NCBI RefSeq assembly: GCF_003268025.1 | Contig: NZ_QLUW01000002.1 | Span: 744,001-808,000 of the forward strand | From: Paenibacillus montanisoli | GTDB lineage: Bacteria; Bacillota; Bacilli; Paenibacillales; Paenibacillaceae | Length of the DNA stretch: 64,000 nucleotides | Direction of reading: 5' to 3' | Shown here: in pieces, positions 18,264 to 26,465 of the stretch | Layout of the letters: every line of letters begins with the position of its first letter | How positions within the stretch are numbered: position 1 is the stretch's first letter | Translations under genes and position numbers: made by a program | Notes under the pieces: model-generated | The model's database searches: none | What the model saw: the letters and a program-made list of their open reading frames with translations, nothing else | Told to the model about the DNA's origin: nothing

Positions 18264-19709
18264 CTACATCTTGCGCTTGATTTGTTCTTTCAACCGTTCC
18301 GACTGCGTTCCGAAAATCGCTTGAACCGTGCCTTTGCCAAGCCTCATGACGCCCGATGCGCCCAGCTTCTTCAATTCAACGTCATTTACGGCTCGCTCAT
18401 CTTTAACAACCAGGCGCAGCCGCGTAATGCATGCATCTATGCTCTCGATGTTACCCGCTCCGCCAAGCGCTGCTAGCACCAAATCAGCTTTCTCACCGCC
18501 CGTGGCATTGCCGACTGTCGCATGCTCTACGTCTTCATTGTCCTCCTCGCGCCCCGGTGTCTTCAAATTCAGCGCAACGATAACGATTCGGAACAGCACA
18601 TAGTACACAACCGCATACACGAGGCCGATCGGAATGAGCAGCAGCGGTTTCGTCGCTAGCGGGTAGTTAATTGCGTAATCCAGGAAACCGGCTGAAAACC
18701 CGAATCCGTGATGGATGCCCATCTCGGTTACGATAAATGCGGATAAACCGGTCAACAAAGCATGAATGATATAAAGCACCGGTGCCACGAACATAAAGGC
18801 GAATTCGAGCGGTTCGGTAATCCCTGTCAGGAATGAACATAGCGCCGTGCCAAGGAAAATCGAAGAGATCAGTTTTCTCTTCTCGGGTTTTGCCGTATGA
18901 ATAATGGCAAAAGCCGCTGCCGGCAGCGCAAACATCATGATCGGGAAGAACCCGGTCATAAACATGCCCGCCGTCTTGTCTCCGGCGAAGAAACGGTGCA
19001 AGTCGCCATGGACCACATTGCCGGCCGCATCGGTGAAATCGCCGATTTGGAACCAGGCAATCGAGTTGAGAACGTGATGGAGACCGAAAGGGATGAGCAA
19101 TCGGTTAGCCGTCATAAAGATAAACGCGCCTACGCCGCCAAGCTCGACGATCCACCGGCCGAAGCTGTCCAGCGCCCCTTGTACCGGACCCCAAATCAAG
19201 CCGAACAACAGACCGACAAGCACCATCACGAATGAGGTAATAATCGGCACAAACCGTTTGCCTCCGAAAAATCCAAGCCAATCCGGCAACTTGATGTCAT
19301 GGTATTTCTTATACAAGTAAGAAGCGACAAGTCCGGCAAGGATACCGCCGAGAACCCCCATGTTCAGGGTCGTATCCTTTTCGACTAAGTTGGCGAACAC
19401 GATCGGAATTTTCGCCAGTACATTCGTAAGCACCATGTAGGCAATGACCGCAGCCAGCGTAGCTACAGCATCGCCAGCCATCCCAATGGCTACGCCAATG
19501 GCGAAAATGAGCGGCAAATTATCGAAAATCGCCGCGCCGCCCGCTGCCAGAAACGGAGCGATATACTGATTTAAAAACTCTCCCGCGCCGCCCATGTTGA
19601 AATCTTTGACATAGTCGATGTTTCCGAAACGGAGCAGCAGTGCGGCCGCAGGTAAAGCAGCAACAGGAAGCATGAGAGATTTACCGATTTTTTGCAAAAA
19701 AGCAAGCAT
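18264..19709 (-). CDS. nagE: PTS EIICB permease, N-acetylglucosamine type (possibly glucose)
   Basis: 481 residues: membrane IIC domain (about 1-370) and IIB domain (about 400-481) with the phosphorylated cysteine in DACITRLRL (Cys427). The IIC sequence follows NagE closely: AIFDNLPLIFAIGVAIG, LPDWLGFFGGKRFVPI, IPFGLHHVLNSIAWFQIGDF, GDLHRFFAGDKTAGMFMTG, GITEPLEFAFMF, and the NLKTPGRE linker. GlcNAc is therefore the best substrate call and the divergent nagB supports it. The upstream regulator is of GlcT type, so glucose remains possible. It lacks its own IIA domain, supplied by the preceding crr gene. Confidence 0.88.
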   Translation of the reverse strand: MLAFLQKIGKSLMLPVAALPAAALLLRFGNIDYVKDFNMGGAGEFLNQYIAPFLAAGGAAIFDNLPLIFAIGVAIGMAGDAVATLAAVIAYMVLTNVLAKIPIVFANLVEKDTTLNMGVLGGILAGLVASYLYKKYHDIKLPDWLGFFGGKRFVPIITSFVMVLVGLLFGLIWGPVQGALDSFGRWIVELGGVGAFIFMTANRLLIPFGLHHVLNSIAWFQIGDFTDAAGNVVHGDLHRFFAGDKTAGMFMTGFFPIMMFALPAAAFAIIHTAKPEKRKLISSIFLGTALCSFLTGITEPLEFAFMFVAPVLYIIHALLTGLSAFIVTEMGIHHGFGFSAGFLDYAINYPLATKPLLLIPIGLVYAVVYYVLFRIVIVALNLKTPGREEDNEDVEHATVGNATGGEKADLVLAALGGAGNIESIDACITRLRLVVKDERAVNDVELKKLGASGVMRLGKGTVQAIFGTQSERLKEQIKRKM

Positions 19710-19734
19710 GATGACCTTCCTCCTGGGTATATAA

Positions 19735-20235
19735 TTACGATGATTTCAAAGATATGCTTAGCACTGCCGGATCGCCGGCCGTGACCGGATTAAAAGAGCA
19801 TTCCACCTTCTCCGGTTCATCTTCATTCACGACGATGATTGGCGTTACCGTTGAATAGCCGGATTTACGAATAAACTCCGGATTGAATTCAATGAGCGGC
19901 TGACCAGATTTTACCGTATCTCCGGTCTGGACCAACGCCTTATATCCCTCGCCTTTCAGCGCAACCGTATTAATGCCGATGTGAATGAGCAGCTGCAAGC
20001 CGGACGCATGCTCCACGATTACGGCATGATGCGTATCAATCAAGTGACTGATCACCCCGTCGAACGGTGCAACGACAAGTCCTTCCGACGGTTCAATCGC
20101 TACCCCGTCTCCCATCAAGCCTTGCGCGAACGCCTCATCCGGCACGCTTTGCAACGGTACTAGCTCTCCGCTGACCGGAGCCGCTACATCTATTTTCATC
20201 TTCGAAGCCTTGCTGCCAAAAAGTTTGGAAATCAT
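19735..20235 (-). CDS. crr: PTS glucose-family EIIA component
   Basis: 166-residue soluble EIIA of the Glc family. VSGELVPLQSVPDEAFAQGLMGDGVAI is the conserved fold core; His70 (DTHHAVIVEH) and His85 (LQLLIHIGINTVALKG) are the paired active-site histidines. It relays phosphate from HPr to the IIB domain of the neighbouring permease. AAGGAG lies before the ATG, 30 bases after glcT, 25 before nagE. Confidence 0.94.
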   Translation of the reverse strand: MISKLFGSKASKMKIDVAAPVSGELVPLQSVPDEAFAQGLMGDGVAIEPSEGLVVAPFDGVISHLIDTHHAVIVEHASGLQLLIHIGINTVALKGEGYKALVQTGDTVKSGQPLIEFNPEFIRKSGYSTVTPIIVVNEDEPEKVECSFNPVTAGDPAVLSISLKSS

Positions 20236-20265
20236 GTCTGTCCACTCCTTGTTGTTATTGAACGC

Positions 20266-21120
20266 CTACTTATCTGCAAGCTGGGCTAATCGGTAGAGAT
20301 GCATCGCTAGAAAACCAGCCTCGTCAGGCTGCACCTGAAGGTCAAGCTCAGCTTCGATCAGTTTCGCCAATTCTAAAGCGAACTGATATTCCTTCGGATA
20401 TTGGTCACGGATCTCATGTACGAATGGATTTGCAACCGTCTTATGCCGGGTGATCCGTTCTAACGCATAGCGCAGGTGAGTGATCAGCCTTGCGTAATCG
20501 GCGCTGTCCCGAGAAAACGGCTTTCCACGCCATTGCTCGATTCGTTCGACGACTGCGTTCATCAGCTCGGTCATTTTGACGAGCTGTCCAGCCGATACCG
20601 ATCCGGAGGCAGAATGGATGTGAAACGTTAAGAAGCCAATTTCGTCCTCCGGAATCCGGACGTCAAACTTGTCGCTGATGATCTCGGCTGCTCGGGAGGC
20701 GATTTCGTAATCCTCCGGGTAACACATTTTCGTTTCGTACAGAAAAGGGTTCGTAATGTCCATGCCGTTCCGAAGCCGATACACCGCAAATTGAATGTGG
20801 CTCGGAAGGGCAAAGTAAACCTTCGGGTCAACCGGAACACCCCGCCGTTTCTGCAATTCGGCGATGATCTGCTCGGAAATTTGAACAACCTCCGGATCCA
20901 GCTCTTCCAGCAAGAGATGGTACTGCCGGGCTTGATTTTTATCATCGAGCCGGTACCTCTTCTCAATGCGGGGATCTTCGGCATCGATGTGCTGCTGTTC
21001 CTTGCAAGAAAAACCAAGCCCTTTGCCGAACAGCACATACTCGAGCAATGACTCCGGATCGAACGTCAAAATGACATTATTGCCGACGATCCGGTCGATC
21101 TGCAGCTTGCCCCTAAGCAC
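20266..21120 (-). CDS. glcT: BglG/LicT-family transcription antiterminator, GlcT type
   Basis: 284 residues from the GTG at 21118-21120, nine bases after GGAGGG (a TTG one codon earlier is possible; the longer open frame would run through a terminator). N-terminal CAT RNA-binding domain (about 1-57, LRGKLQIDRIVGNNVILTFD), then PRD1 and PRD2 with the regulatory histidines in LPSHIQFAVYRL, FLTFHIHSA, THLRYALER and FLAMHLYRL. Such proteins bind an RNA antiterminator when dephosphorylated at PRD1 in the presence of sugar. The leader in front of this gene carries such a site, implying positive autoregulation. Confidence 0.93.
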   Translation of the reverse strand: MLRGKLQIDRIVGNNVILTFDPESLLEYVLFGKGLGFSCKEQQHIDAEDPRIEKRYRLDDKNQARQYHLLLEELDPEVVQISEQIIAELQKRRGVPVDPKVYFALPSHIQFAVYRLRNGMDITNPFLYETKMCYPEDYEIASRAAEIISDKFDVRIPEDEIGFLTFHIHSASGSVSAGQLVKMTELMNAVVERIEQWRGKPFSRDSADYARLITHLRYALERITRHKTVANPFVHEIRDQYPKEYQFALELAKLIEAELDLQVQPDEAGFLAMHLYRLAQLADK

Positions 21121-21161
21121 CAAAACAAACCCTCCTTTGAGAATAAACTCCCCGTTCAGGA

Positions 21162-21217
21162 CAAAAAAAAACCAAGGAAAGAGACACCGGAACGATCCGG
21201 TGACGCTCTTTCCTTGG
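21162..21217 (-). terminator. Leader terminator of the glcT-pts operon (conditional)
   Basis: CCAAGGAAAGAG (21172-21183) pairs with CTCTTTCCTTGG (21206-21217), with a second inner stem CACCGG/CCGGTG, followed on the minus strand by nine T residues (21163-21171). It lies between the promoter and the glcT start with no gene before it, so it must be an attenuator. Its promoter-proximal arm shares bases 21216-21217 with the RAT element. Confidence 0.92.
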
Positions 21218-21246
21218 CTTATGCCTAGTCGGACTAGTAACACGCC
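21216..21246 (-). promoter_or_regulatory. RNA antiterminator (RAT) of GlcT type
   Basis: The 31-base element reads on the minus strand CGTGTTACT, eight bases, then AGGCATAAG, flanked by pairing GGC and GCC; CTAGT/ACTAG forms the upper stem. CGTGTTACT...AGGCATRAG is how I remember the B. subtilis ptsG RAT. Overlap with the terminator arm gives the standard mutually exclusive antiterminator/terminator switch bound by GlcT. Confidence 0.85.
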
Positions 21247-21285
21247 AAGCAGCTTTGCTTGTTCTTATTTCATTGGCTAGTGATA

Positions 21286-21314
21286 ACTATAAGTTATGAA
21301 AGCGATTCCGTCAA
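21286..21314 (-). promoter_or_regulatory. Sigma-A promoter of the glcT-crr-nagE-ptsHI operon with cre-like site
   Basis: On the minus strand TTGACG (21309-21314), 17-base spacer, TATAGT (21286-21291). Read on the plus strand, TGAAAGCGATTCCG at 21297-21310 matches the CcpA cre consensus at 12 of 14 positions and covers the spacer and -35. The expected transcript starts near 21279 and runs straight into the RAT. Confidence 0.75.
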
Positions 21315-21454
21315 CAGGGAAATTCGATCCAGCCTTGTCACTTGGTGCATGCAATCGAAGAAAAAGTGGAAAACCTAAAGAACGTTGAAAGCCGGAACTT
21401 TTCCGATGTTTCCAAATCAGGCAGGCTGCCTAGCAAGGAGTTGTCGTCAAACGC

Positions 21455-22189
21455 ATGAACGTATTAACCTTCGATTCCGACGAGAAATTGAACGAAGCCT
21501 GTGCGAATATGATTACCAGCTTGGTACAAACAAATCCGCATGCGGTGCTCGGCTTAGCTACGGGAGGAACGCCGGTCGGCATTTATGAACAAGTGGTACG
21601 GGACTACCAGCGCGGCTTCGTCAGCTTTCATGAGGTTACGTCCTTTAATTTGGATGAATATGTCGGCCTTCCGTCCGATCATCCCGAAAGCTATCGTTCG
21701 TATATGCGGAAGCATTTATTTGCCCATATTGATCTGCAGCCTGCACAGGCACATATTCCCGACGGAAATGAGGCCGATTTGGAAGCGGAATGCCGTCGCT
21801 ACGATCAGCTTATCGAGGATGTCGGTCCGATCGATCTGCAGCTGCTCGGCCTTGGTCATAACGGGCATATCGGCTTTAACGAGCCCGCTCACGCTCTGCT
21901 GCGCGGCACGCATATCGTAGAGCTGGCCGACAAGACGCGCCAGGCAAACGCTCGCTTCTTTGACCGTCCTGAACTGGTTCCGCGCCATGCCATCACAATG
22001 GGGGTAGGTACCATTTTGCAAGCCAAAATGATTGTGCTGGTTGTGCGCGGCGCGGACAAAGCGGAAATCGTTAACCGCGCGCTGAATGGCCCCATCACAA
22101 CGGAATGCCCGGCATCATTGCTGCAAACTCACCCTCATCTGGTCGTCCTGCTGAACGAACAAGCGGGTAAATTGCTGAAACCGAGTTAG
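21455..22189 (+). CDS. nagB: Glucosamine-6-phosphate deaminase
   Basis: 244-residue enzyme converting glucosamine-6-phosphate to fructose-6-phosphate and ammonia. LGLATGGTPVGIYEQ binds phosphate; NLDEYVGL contains the catalytic Asp67; GLGHNGHIGFNEP (134 on) holds His138 and Glu143. No nagA is in the window. A GGAG lies 14 bases before the ATG, unusually far. Divergent from the PTS operon, consistent with catabolism of GlcNAc brought in by NagE. No NagR-type operator was evident in 21315-21454. Confidence 0.96.
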   Translation: MNVLTFDSDEKLNEACANMITSLVQTNPHAVLGLATGGTPVGIYEQVVRDYQRGFVSFHEVTSFNLDEYVGLPSDHPESYRSYMRKHLFAHIDLQPAQAHIPDGNEADLEAECRRYDQLIEDVGPIDLQLLGLGHNGHIGFNEPAHALLRGTHIVELADKTRQANARFFDRPELVPRHAITMGVGTILQAKMIVLVVRGADKAEIVNRALNGPITTECPASLLQTHPHLVVLLNEQAGKLLKPS

Positions 22190-22197
22190 TGGCAGAC

Positions 22198-22228
22198 AGG
22201 GTTCCCGCTTAGGGAGCCCTCTATTTTA
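22198..22228 (+). terminator. Terminator of nagB
   Basis: AGGGTTCCC (22198-22206) pairs with GGGAGCCCT (22212-22220) with one G-U pair, followed by CTATTTT on the plus strand. It overlaps the end of convergent rnhB, but the minus side lacks a T run. Confidence 0.65.
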
Positions 22229-22837
22229 AAACAAAACCTGCTGCTCCACAAACAGCTTCCCGAGGAAGCTTTGGCGGTGCATGGGGCTCGCTCCGTATTC
22301 CAGCAGTTTCTCTCGGTGCAGCTTCGTTGCATAGCCTTTATGTATCGCGATGCCGTACTCCGGATACAGCCGATCCCACTCGTCCTTGCACAGCCGATCC
22401 CGCGTCACCTTGGCAACGATAGAAGCAGCTGCAATGGATTGGCTTCGCGCATCGCCTTTAATGATCGCTTCCTGCGGAAGTGGAATATCCACCTTCTCCG
22501 CATCGACGAGCAAATAATCAGGCCGGATGGTTAGCAGCTCGACCGCCTGCCTCATCGCAAGCCGCGCCGCCTGCTTGATATTGATTTCATCCACGACGGC
22601 CGCATTGACGCAGGAAACCGCCCAAGCTTCCGCTTGGTCCGTAATGAGCTCGTACAGCTCCTCGCGCTTTTTCTCGGTCAGCTTCTTCGAATCATCAATG
22701 CCGTCCAGCACCAGTCCCTCCGGTAATATCACGGCAGCCGCCACGACATCGCCGAACAAACAACCGCGCCCAACCTCATCAATGCCGGCAATGCTTCTAT
22801 ACCCCTGCTCCCACAGCGGCTTCTCGAATTCCAACAC
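22226..22837 (-). CDS. rnhB: Ribonuclease HII
   Basis: About 203 residues. Cleaves RNA in RNA-DNA hybrids and at single ribonucleotides. IAGIDEVGRGCLFGDVVAAAVIL carries the DEG(R) catalytic motif; DDSKKLTEKKREELY, IKGDARSQSIAAASIVAKVTRDR and YGIAIHKGYATKLHRE complete it (the catalytic Asp is in LLVDAEK/GDAR regions). Start uncertain: GTG at 22837, six bases after GGGGGAA, or TTG at 22834. A TTG at 22876 keeps the frame but lies within the rbgA terminator hairpin. The long N-terminal domain of B. subtilis RnhB is missing. Confidence 0.93.
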   Translation of the reverse strand: MLEFEKPLWEQGYRSIAGIDEVGRGCLFGDVVAAAVILPEGLVLDGIDDSKKLTEKKREELYELITDQAEAWAVSCVNAAVVDEINIKQAARLAMRQAVELLTIRPDYLLVDAEKVDIPLPQEAIIKGDARSQSIAAASIVAKVTRDRLCKDEWDRLYPEYGIAIHKGYATKLHREKLLEYGASPMHRQSFLGKLFVEQQVLF

Positions 22838-22865
22838 GACCAGTTCCCCCGCTTCCCCTGTAAAC

Positions 22866-22905
22866 TTAAAAAACAAACGGCTCCCTAACCATGTAGGCAG
22901 CCGTT
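22866..22905 (-). terminator. Terminator between rbgA and rnhB
   Basis: AACGGCTCCCT (22876-22886) pairs with AGGCAGCCGTT (22895-22905), one mismatch, 8-base loop, then TGTTTTTT on the minus strand. It begins just past the rbgA stop, so rnhB would depend on readthrough or its own promoter. Confidence 0.75.
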
Positions 22906-22910
22906 CATTC

Positions 22911-23786
22911 TTACATCAAATCATCCGGTGATTCCAGTGAAATCCGGCCAAGATTGCCGGCACGCAATTCACGCAAAATAATGCCGGATGCCTTTTCCAG
23001 ATCGACGCGGCCGCCGCTGACCAGACATCCCCGCTTCCTTCCGATATCCTCCATCACGCGCACGATTTCGTCGGCATCGTCGAGATCGCTCGGCGGCGCC
23101 GTCGTCAAACCGAACCGTTCCACAAGCTCTGGCCAGTAGCGCTTGGCCAGCTCCTTCACGGCAAAGAACGCAATGTCTTCAATGTTCAGTACCTGCTCGC
23201 GAATCGCTCCGGTCATGGCAAGCCGCTGTCCGACAAGCTGGTCTTCGAACTTCGGCCATAAAATACCCGGCGTATCGAGCAGTTCCATCTCCGTGCCGAC
23301 TTTGATCCATTGCTGTCCCTTCGTCACGCCGGGACGATCGCCGGTTGCCGCAATGCTCCGGCCTGCCAGCCGATTGATCAGAGTCGATTTCCCCACGTTC
23401 GGAATGCCGACGATCAAGCCGCGGATCGCTCTCGGCTTCATGCCTTTCAAAATTTGCTTCTCGATTTTGTCATGGAGCAATTGCTTTACTTTAACCGGAA
23501 TTTCATTGACCCTTGTTCCTGTCGAAGAATCGATGGCCAAGCTCGTATGACCTAAGCCAGCAAAGTAAGCCATCCACTTTTCCGTTGTACGGGCATCCGC
23601 CAAATCCGCTTTGTTTAGTAAAATCAATCTAGGTTTATTCAAGAGGATCTCATCAATCATCGGGTTTCGGCTCGACAGCGGCACGCGGGCATCCAGCAGC
23701 TCGATCGCAATGTCAATCAGCTTGAGCTTGTCTTGGATTTCCCTGCGCGCTCTCGTCATATGGCCGGGAAACCATTGAATCGTCAT
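22911..23786 (-). CDS. rbgA: Ribosome biogenesis GTPase RbgA (YlqF)
   Basis: 291 residues from ATG 23786 ([17 protein letters not shown]), eight bases after GAGGTGA. Circularly permuted GTPase: the G4 motif NKAD (58-61) precedes G1 GIPNVGKST (127-135) and G3 DTPG. It acts in late assembly of the 50S subunit and is essential in B. subtilis. C-terminal helical domain contacts the rRNA. It lies 14 bases after lepB, then a terminator. Confidence 0.96.
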   Translation of the reverse strand: MTIQWFPGHMTRARREIQDKLKLIDIAIELLDARVPLSSRNPMIDEILLNKPRLILLNKADLADARTTEKWMAYFAGLGHTSLAIDSSTGTRVNEIPVKVKQLLHDKIEKQILKGMKPRAIRGLIVGIPNVGKSTLINRLAGRSIAATGDRPGVTKGQQWIKVGTEMELLDTPGILWPKFEDQLVGQRLAMTGAIREQVLNIEDIAFFAVKELAKRYWPELVERFGLTTAPPSDLDDADEIVRVMEDIGRKRGCLVSGGRVDLEKASGIILRELRAGNLGRISLESPDDLM

Positions 23787-23799
23787 GTTGCCTGTCACC

Positions 23800-24501
23800 T
23801 CATTCGTGGTTCACAAGAGAAATTTTGTCCATCGGCCAGAAAATAATGTCCGCCCGGCCGACGATCTCCTTCGTCGAGATAAAGCCGATCATCCGGCTGT
23901 CCTTGCTGTTGCGGCGATTGTCGCCGAAAGCAAGCACCGTGCCTTCAGGCACGACGTCTGTCGTGAAGTTCGCGTTCGGGAAGTTGCGGTCTGCCCCTTG
24001 ATTATTGAAATCCTCGCCCTGCGCATTCGCCTCGGCTATCGATTCCTTCAAGTAAGGCTCATCAACCTTCTTCCCGTTAATGTACAGATCATCGCCTTCG
24101 TATTTGACCTTATCGCCGGGAACTGCGATGACGCGCTTAATGAAATCTCTTCCCTCTTCGGGAACATGGAATACAATCACTTCGCCGCGCTGCGGCTTCC
24201 GGATGTCGTAGATCACTTTATTTACGATAAGTCGTTCACCCGTATAGAAGGTCGGTTCCATCGACGGCCCGTCCACGATAAACGGCGCGAACAAAAAATA
24301 ACGAATGACGAGCACGAGAATGGCAGCAATCGCGAGCGCTTTTACCCACTCGAACACTTCCTTCTGCGCGCGGCTTCCATTCGTGCGGCTGCCTCTTGTC
24401 ACCGTTGGCTCCGAACCGTCATCCCCAGCACGCACGTGCTCCTGCTGTCCCATATCGGTTGAGTTTTGCCTTGTCTCTTCTGTGCGGTGCTGCTGATCCA
24501 C
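23800..24501 (-). CDS. lepB: Signal peptidase I
   Basis: 233 residues from a GTG at 24499-24501 preceded by GAGGGTGG. A hydrophilic cytoplasmic leader of about 48 residues precedes one membrane anchor ([19 protein letters not shown]). The catalytic Ser80 is in GPSMEPTF and general-base Lys122 in [22 protein letters not shown] is the conserved box E. It removes signal peptides at the outer face of the membrane. It lies between rplS and rbgA. Confidence 0.94.
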   Translation of the reverse strand: MDQQHRTEETRQNSTDMGQQEHVRAGDDGSEPTVTRGSRTNGSRAQKEVFEWVKALAIAAILVLVIRYFLFAPFIVDGPSMEPTFYTGERLIVNKVIYDIRKPQRGEVIVFHVPEEGRDFIKRVIAVPGDKVKYEGDDLYINGKKVDEPYLKESIAEANAQGEDFNNQGADRNFPNANFTTDVVPEGTVLAFGDNRRNSKDSRMIGFISTKEIVGRADIIFWPMDKISLVNHE

Positions 24502-24538
24502 AAAATCCACCCTCTTCTATGCTGGGAGTATCGTTATG

Positions 24539-24574
24539 TAAAAAAACGAAAAGGGACTTGTTTGCGCAAGTCCC
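24539..24574 (-). terminator. Terminator of rplS
   Basis: GGGACTTG (24553-24560) pairs with CAAGTCCC (24567-24574), 6-base loop, followed on the minus strand by TTTTCGTTTTTTT. Sits 14 bases after the rplS stop. Confidence 0.88.
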
Positions 24575-24587
24575 CTCTTGTCGTTGA

Positions 24588-24929
24588 TTAGCGAATTTCT
24601 TTAATTCTCGCAGCTTTACCGCGAAGGTTGCGAAGATAGTACAGTTTCGCGCGGCGAACTTTACCACGGCGAGCAACTTCGATCTTCTCAATTTTCGGCG
24701 AGTTAAGCGGGAAAGTTCTTTCCACACCAACGCCATACGAGATTTTACGCACTGTAAAAGTAGCGCTGATACCGCCGCCGCGACGTTTGATAACAACGCC
24801 TTCGAACAGCTGGATACGCTCGCGGGAACCCTCGATAACTTTTACGTGCACCTTCAACGTATCGCCTGGGCGAAAGTTAGGAAGGTCAGTACGAAGATTT
24901 TCTTGCGCAATGACTTGTAAAAGATTCAT
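24588..24929 (-). CDS. rplS: 50S ribosomal protein L19
   Basis: 113 residues from the ATG of [19 protein letters not shown], after GGAGTG. Signature [34 protein letters not shown] and the C-terminal [25 protein letters not shown] are complete. L19 lies at the 30S-50S interface. Flanked by a strong terminator downstream and a structured leader upstream, so it can be expressed as a single gene. Confidence 0.97.
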   Translation of the reverse strand: MNLLQVIAQENLRTDLPNFRPGDTLKVHVKVIEGSRERIQLFEGVVIKRRGGGISATFTVRKISYGVGVERTFPLNSPKIEKIEVARRGKVRRAKLYYLRNLRGKAARIKEIR

Positions 24930-24961
24930 TGTAGTTTTCACTCCTTCCACCATAGACGTTC

Positions 24962-25034
24962 ATATAAGCTAGCCGAGCAGCCAGTGCTGCCGGATTGCGG
25001 CTTGATAGCGGACCGTCCGAGTTAACAAAGCAAC
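24962..25034 (-). ncRNA. Probable L19 leader (structured 5' UTR of rplS)
   Basis: The minus-strand segment between trmD and rplS contains ACGGTCCGC, AGCCGCAATCCGGCAGC and GGCTGCTCGGCTAGC, giving several pairing options upstream of the ribosome site. Position and these segments resemble the L19 autoregulatory leader of Bacilli as I remember it; a covariance-model match has not been run. Confidence 0.45.
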
Positions 25035-25101
25035 ATTTGAAATTTTAACACATTCGCGCCTAGATTACAACATCGGAGTGGAACTTTTTCGAGAGATTCG
25101 C

Positions 25102-25860
25102 TCAATCATCAGCTTCTTTATTTTGCTCCCTGATGCGAATCTGTTCATCCAGCCATTGCCTTTCCTTCTTCGTGAGTTCTGCGGCGTTCAACAGCTCCGG
25201 ACGGCGCTCCAGCGTACGCAATATCGATTGCTGGCGGCGCCACACTTCCACGTTGGCATGATGTCCGGACATGAGCACTTCCGGCACTGCCCAATCGCGG
25301 AATACTGCAGGCCGCGTATAGTGCGGATGCTCGAGCAGTCCCGTGCTGAACGAATCGGTAACAGCCGAGGTTTCATTGCCGAGTACTCCTGGCAGCAGCC
25401 GAACGATGCTGTCGATCATGACCATAGCCGGCAGCTCGCCGCCCGTCAACACATAATCACCCAAAGAAATTTCATCTGTCACAAGATGCTGCCGAATGCG
25501 CTCGTCGTAGCCTTCGTAATGGCCGCAGACGAACACTAAATGCCGGCTCGCCGACAGCTCTTCAGCCTTCTTCTGCGTGTAAGGCTCGCCTTGCGGGCAA
25601 AGCAGGATGACGCGCGGACGTTCACCGCCTTCGGGCATCAAGTCTTCGACCGCGGCAAACAGCGGCTCCGGCTTCAGCACCATGCCTCCCCCGCCGCCAT
25701 AGGGATAGTCGTCAACCGTATTATGCTTATTATTCGCATAGTCACGGAAGTTAACCGCATTCAAGCTGACAATGCCTTTCTCCTTCGCTTTCCCGAGAAT
25801 GCTGGCACCGAATACGCCATGGAACATCTCAGGAAACAGCGTAAGCACATCAATACGCAT
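25102..25860 (-). CDS. trmD: tRNA (guanosine(37)-N1)-methyltransferase
   Basis: 252-residue SPOUT methyltransferase making m1G37, which prevents frameshifting. [37 protein letters not shown] and the knot motif [22 protein letters not shown] are all present. Its start is four bases from the rimM stop. Confidence 0.97.
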   Translation of the reverse strand: MRIDVLTLFPEMFHGVFGASILGKAKEKGIVSLNAVNFRDYANNKHNTVDDYPYGGGGGMVLKPEPLFAAVEDLMPEGGERPRVILLCPQGEPYTQKKAEELSASRHLVFVCGHYEGYDERIRQHLVTDEISLGDYVLTGGELPAMVMIDSIVRLLPGVLGNETSAVTDSFSTGLLEHPHYTRPAVFRDWAVPEVLMSGHHANVEVWRRQQSILRTLERRPELLNAAELTKKERQWLDEQIRIREQNKEADD

Positions 25861-25864
25861 CGCG

Positions 25865-26380
25865 TTAGATCAGTCCTTCCATCAGATGGACCTTCACGAG
25901 CTTCGCTTCCACGTTGACATCCAGCACCACGTCGTCGATGACGGGAATGAGCAGCTGCTTGCCTTTCGGCCTTTGAATCACCCAAACATCGTTTGCGCCC
26001 GGCGACAAAATTTCCGTGATAACGCCGAGTTCTTCGCCATCATCCGTATTGACCTTGCAGCCGATGATTTGATGATGATAATATTCGCCTTCCTCGAGAT
26101 CAACAAGGTCGTTCTTGGACACCTTTAACTCCCAGCCTTTGTATTTCTCCACATCGTTAATGTTATCGTAGCCGCGGAATTTCACGATGTACATATTTTT
26201 GTGCAGGCGGGCCGATTGAACTTCAACCTCGAGCGTCTGCTTCGTTTCAGGCTGAAGGAGCGTAAGCACGTTGCGTGGTGCGAAACGCTCTTCCGGGAAA
26301 TCGGTTTGGGATACGACTTTGACCTCGCCGCGAATCCCGTGCGTATTGACTAATTTACCGACAGATAACCATTGATCCAT
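25865..26380 (-). CDS. rimM: Ribosome maturation factor RimM
   Basis: 171 residues. N-terminal RimM domain ([16 protein letters not shown]) and C-terminal PRC-barrel ([23 protein letters not shown] onward, [24 protein letters not shown]). Assists 30S head assembly with S19/S13. AGGAGA precedes the ATG. Separated from khpA by an unusual palindrome. Confidence 0.95.
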   Translation of the reverse strand: MDQWLSVGKLVNTHGIRGEVKVVSQTDFPEERFAPRNVLTLLQPETKQTLEVEVQSARLHKNMYIVKFRGYDNINDVEKYKGWELKVSKNDLVDLEEGEYYHHQIIGCKVNTDDGEELGVITEILSPGANDVWVIQRPKGKQLLIPVIDDVVLDVNVEAKLVKVHLMEGLI

Positions 26381-26409
26381 AGTGTTCTCCTGCCTCTTTC
26401 GTATTTTGC

Positions 26410-26457
26410 CATCGAAAAAGGGCTAGGATACGTACGTATCCTAACCCTGCTTCGATG
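26410..26457 (-). terminator. Extended palindromic hairpin / attenuator between khpA and rimM
   Basis: TAGGATACGTACGTATCCTA (26424-26443) is a perfect 20-base palindrome, extended by GGG/CCC and, beyond an internal loop, by CATCGAA/TTCGATG. On the minus strand the inner stem is followed by TTTTT, so it can act as an intrinsic terminator, yet rimM-trmD lie downstream. Partial termination or transcript processing is likely. Confidence 0.65.
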
Positions 26458-26465
26458 TACGATCG

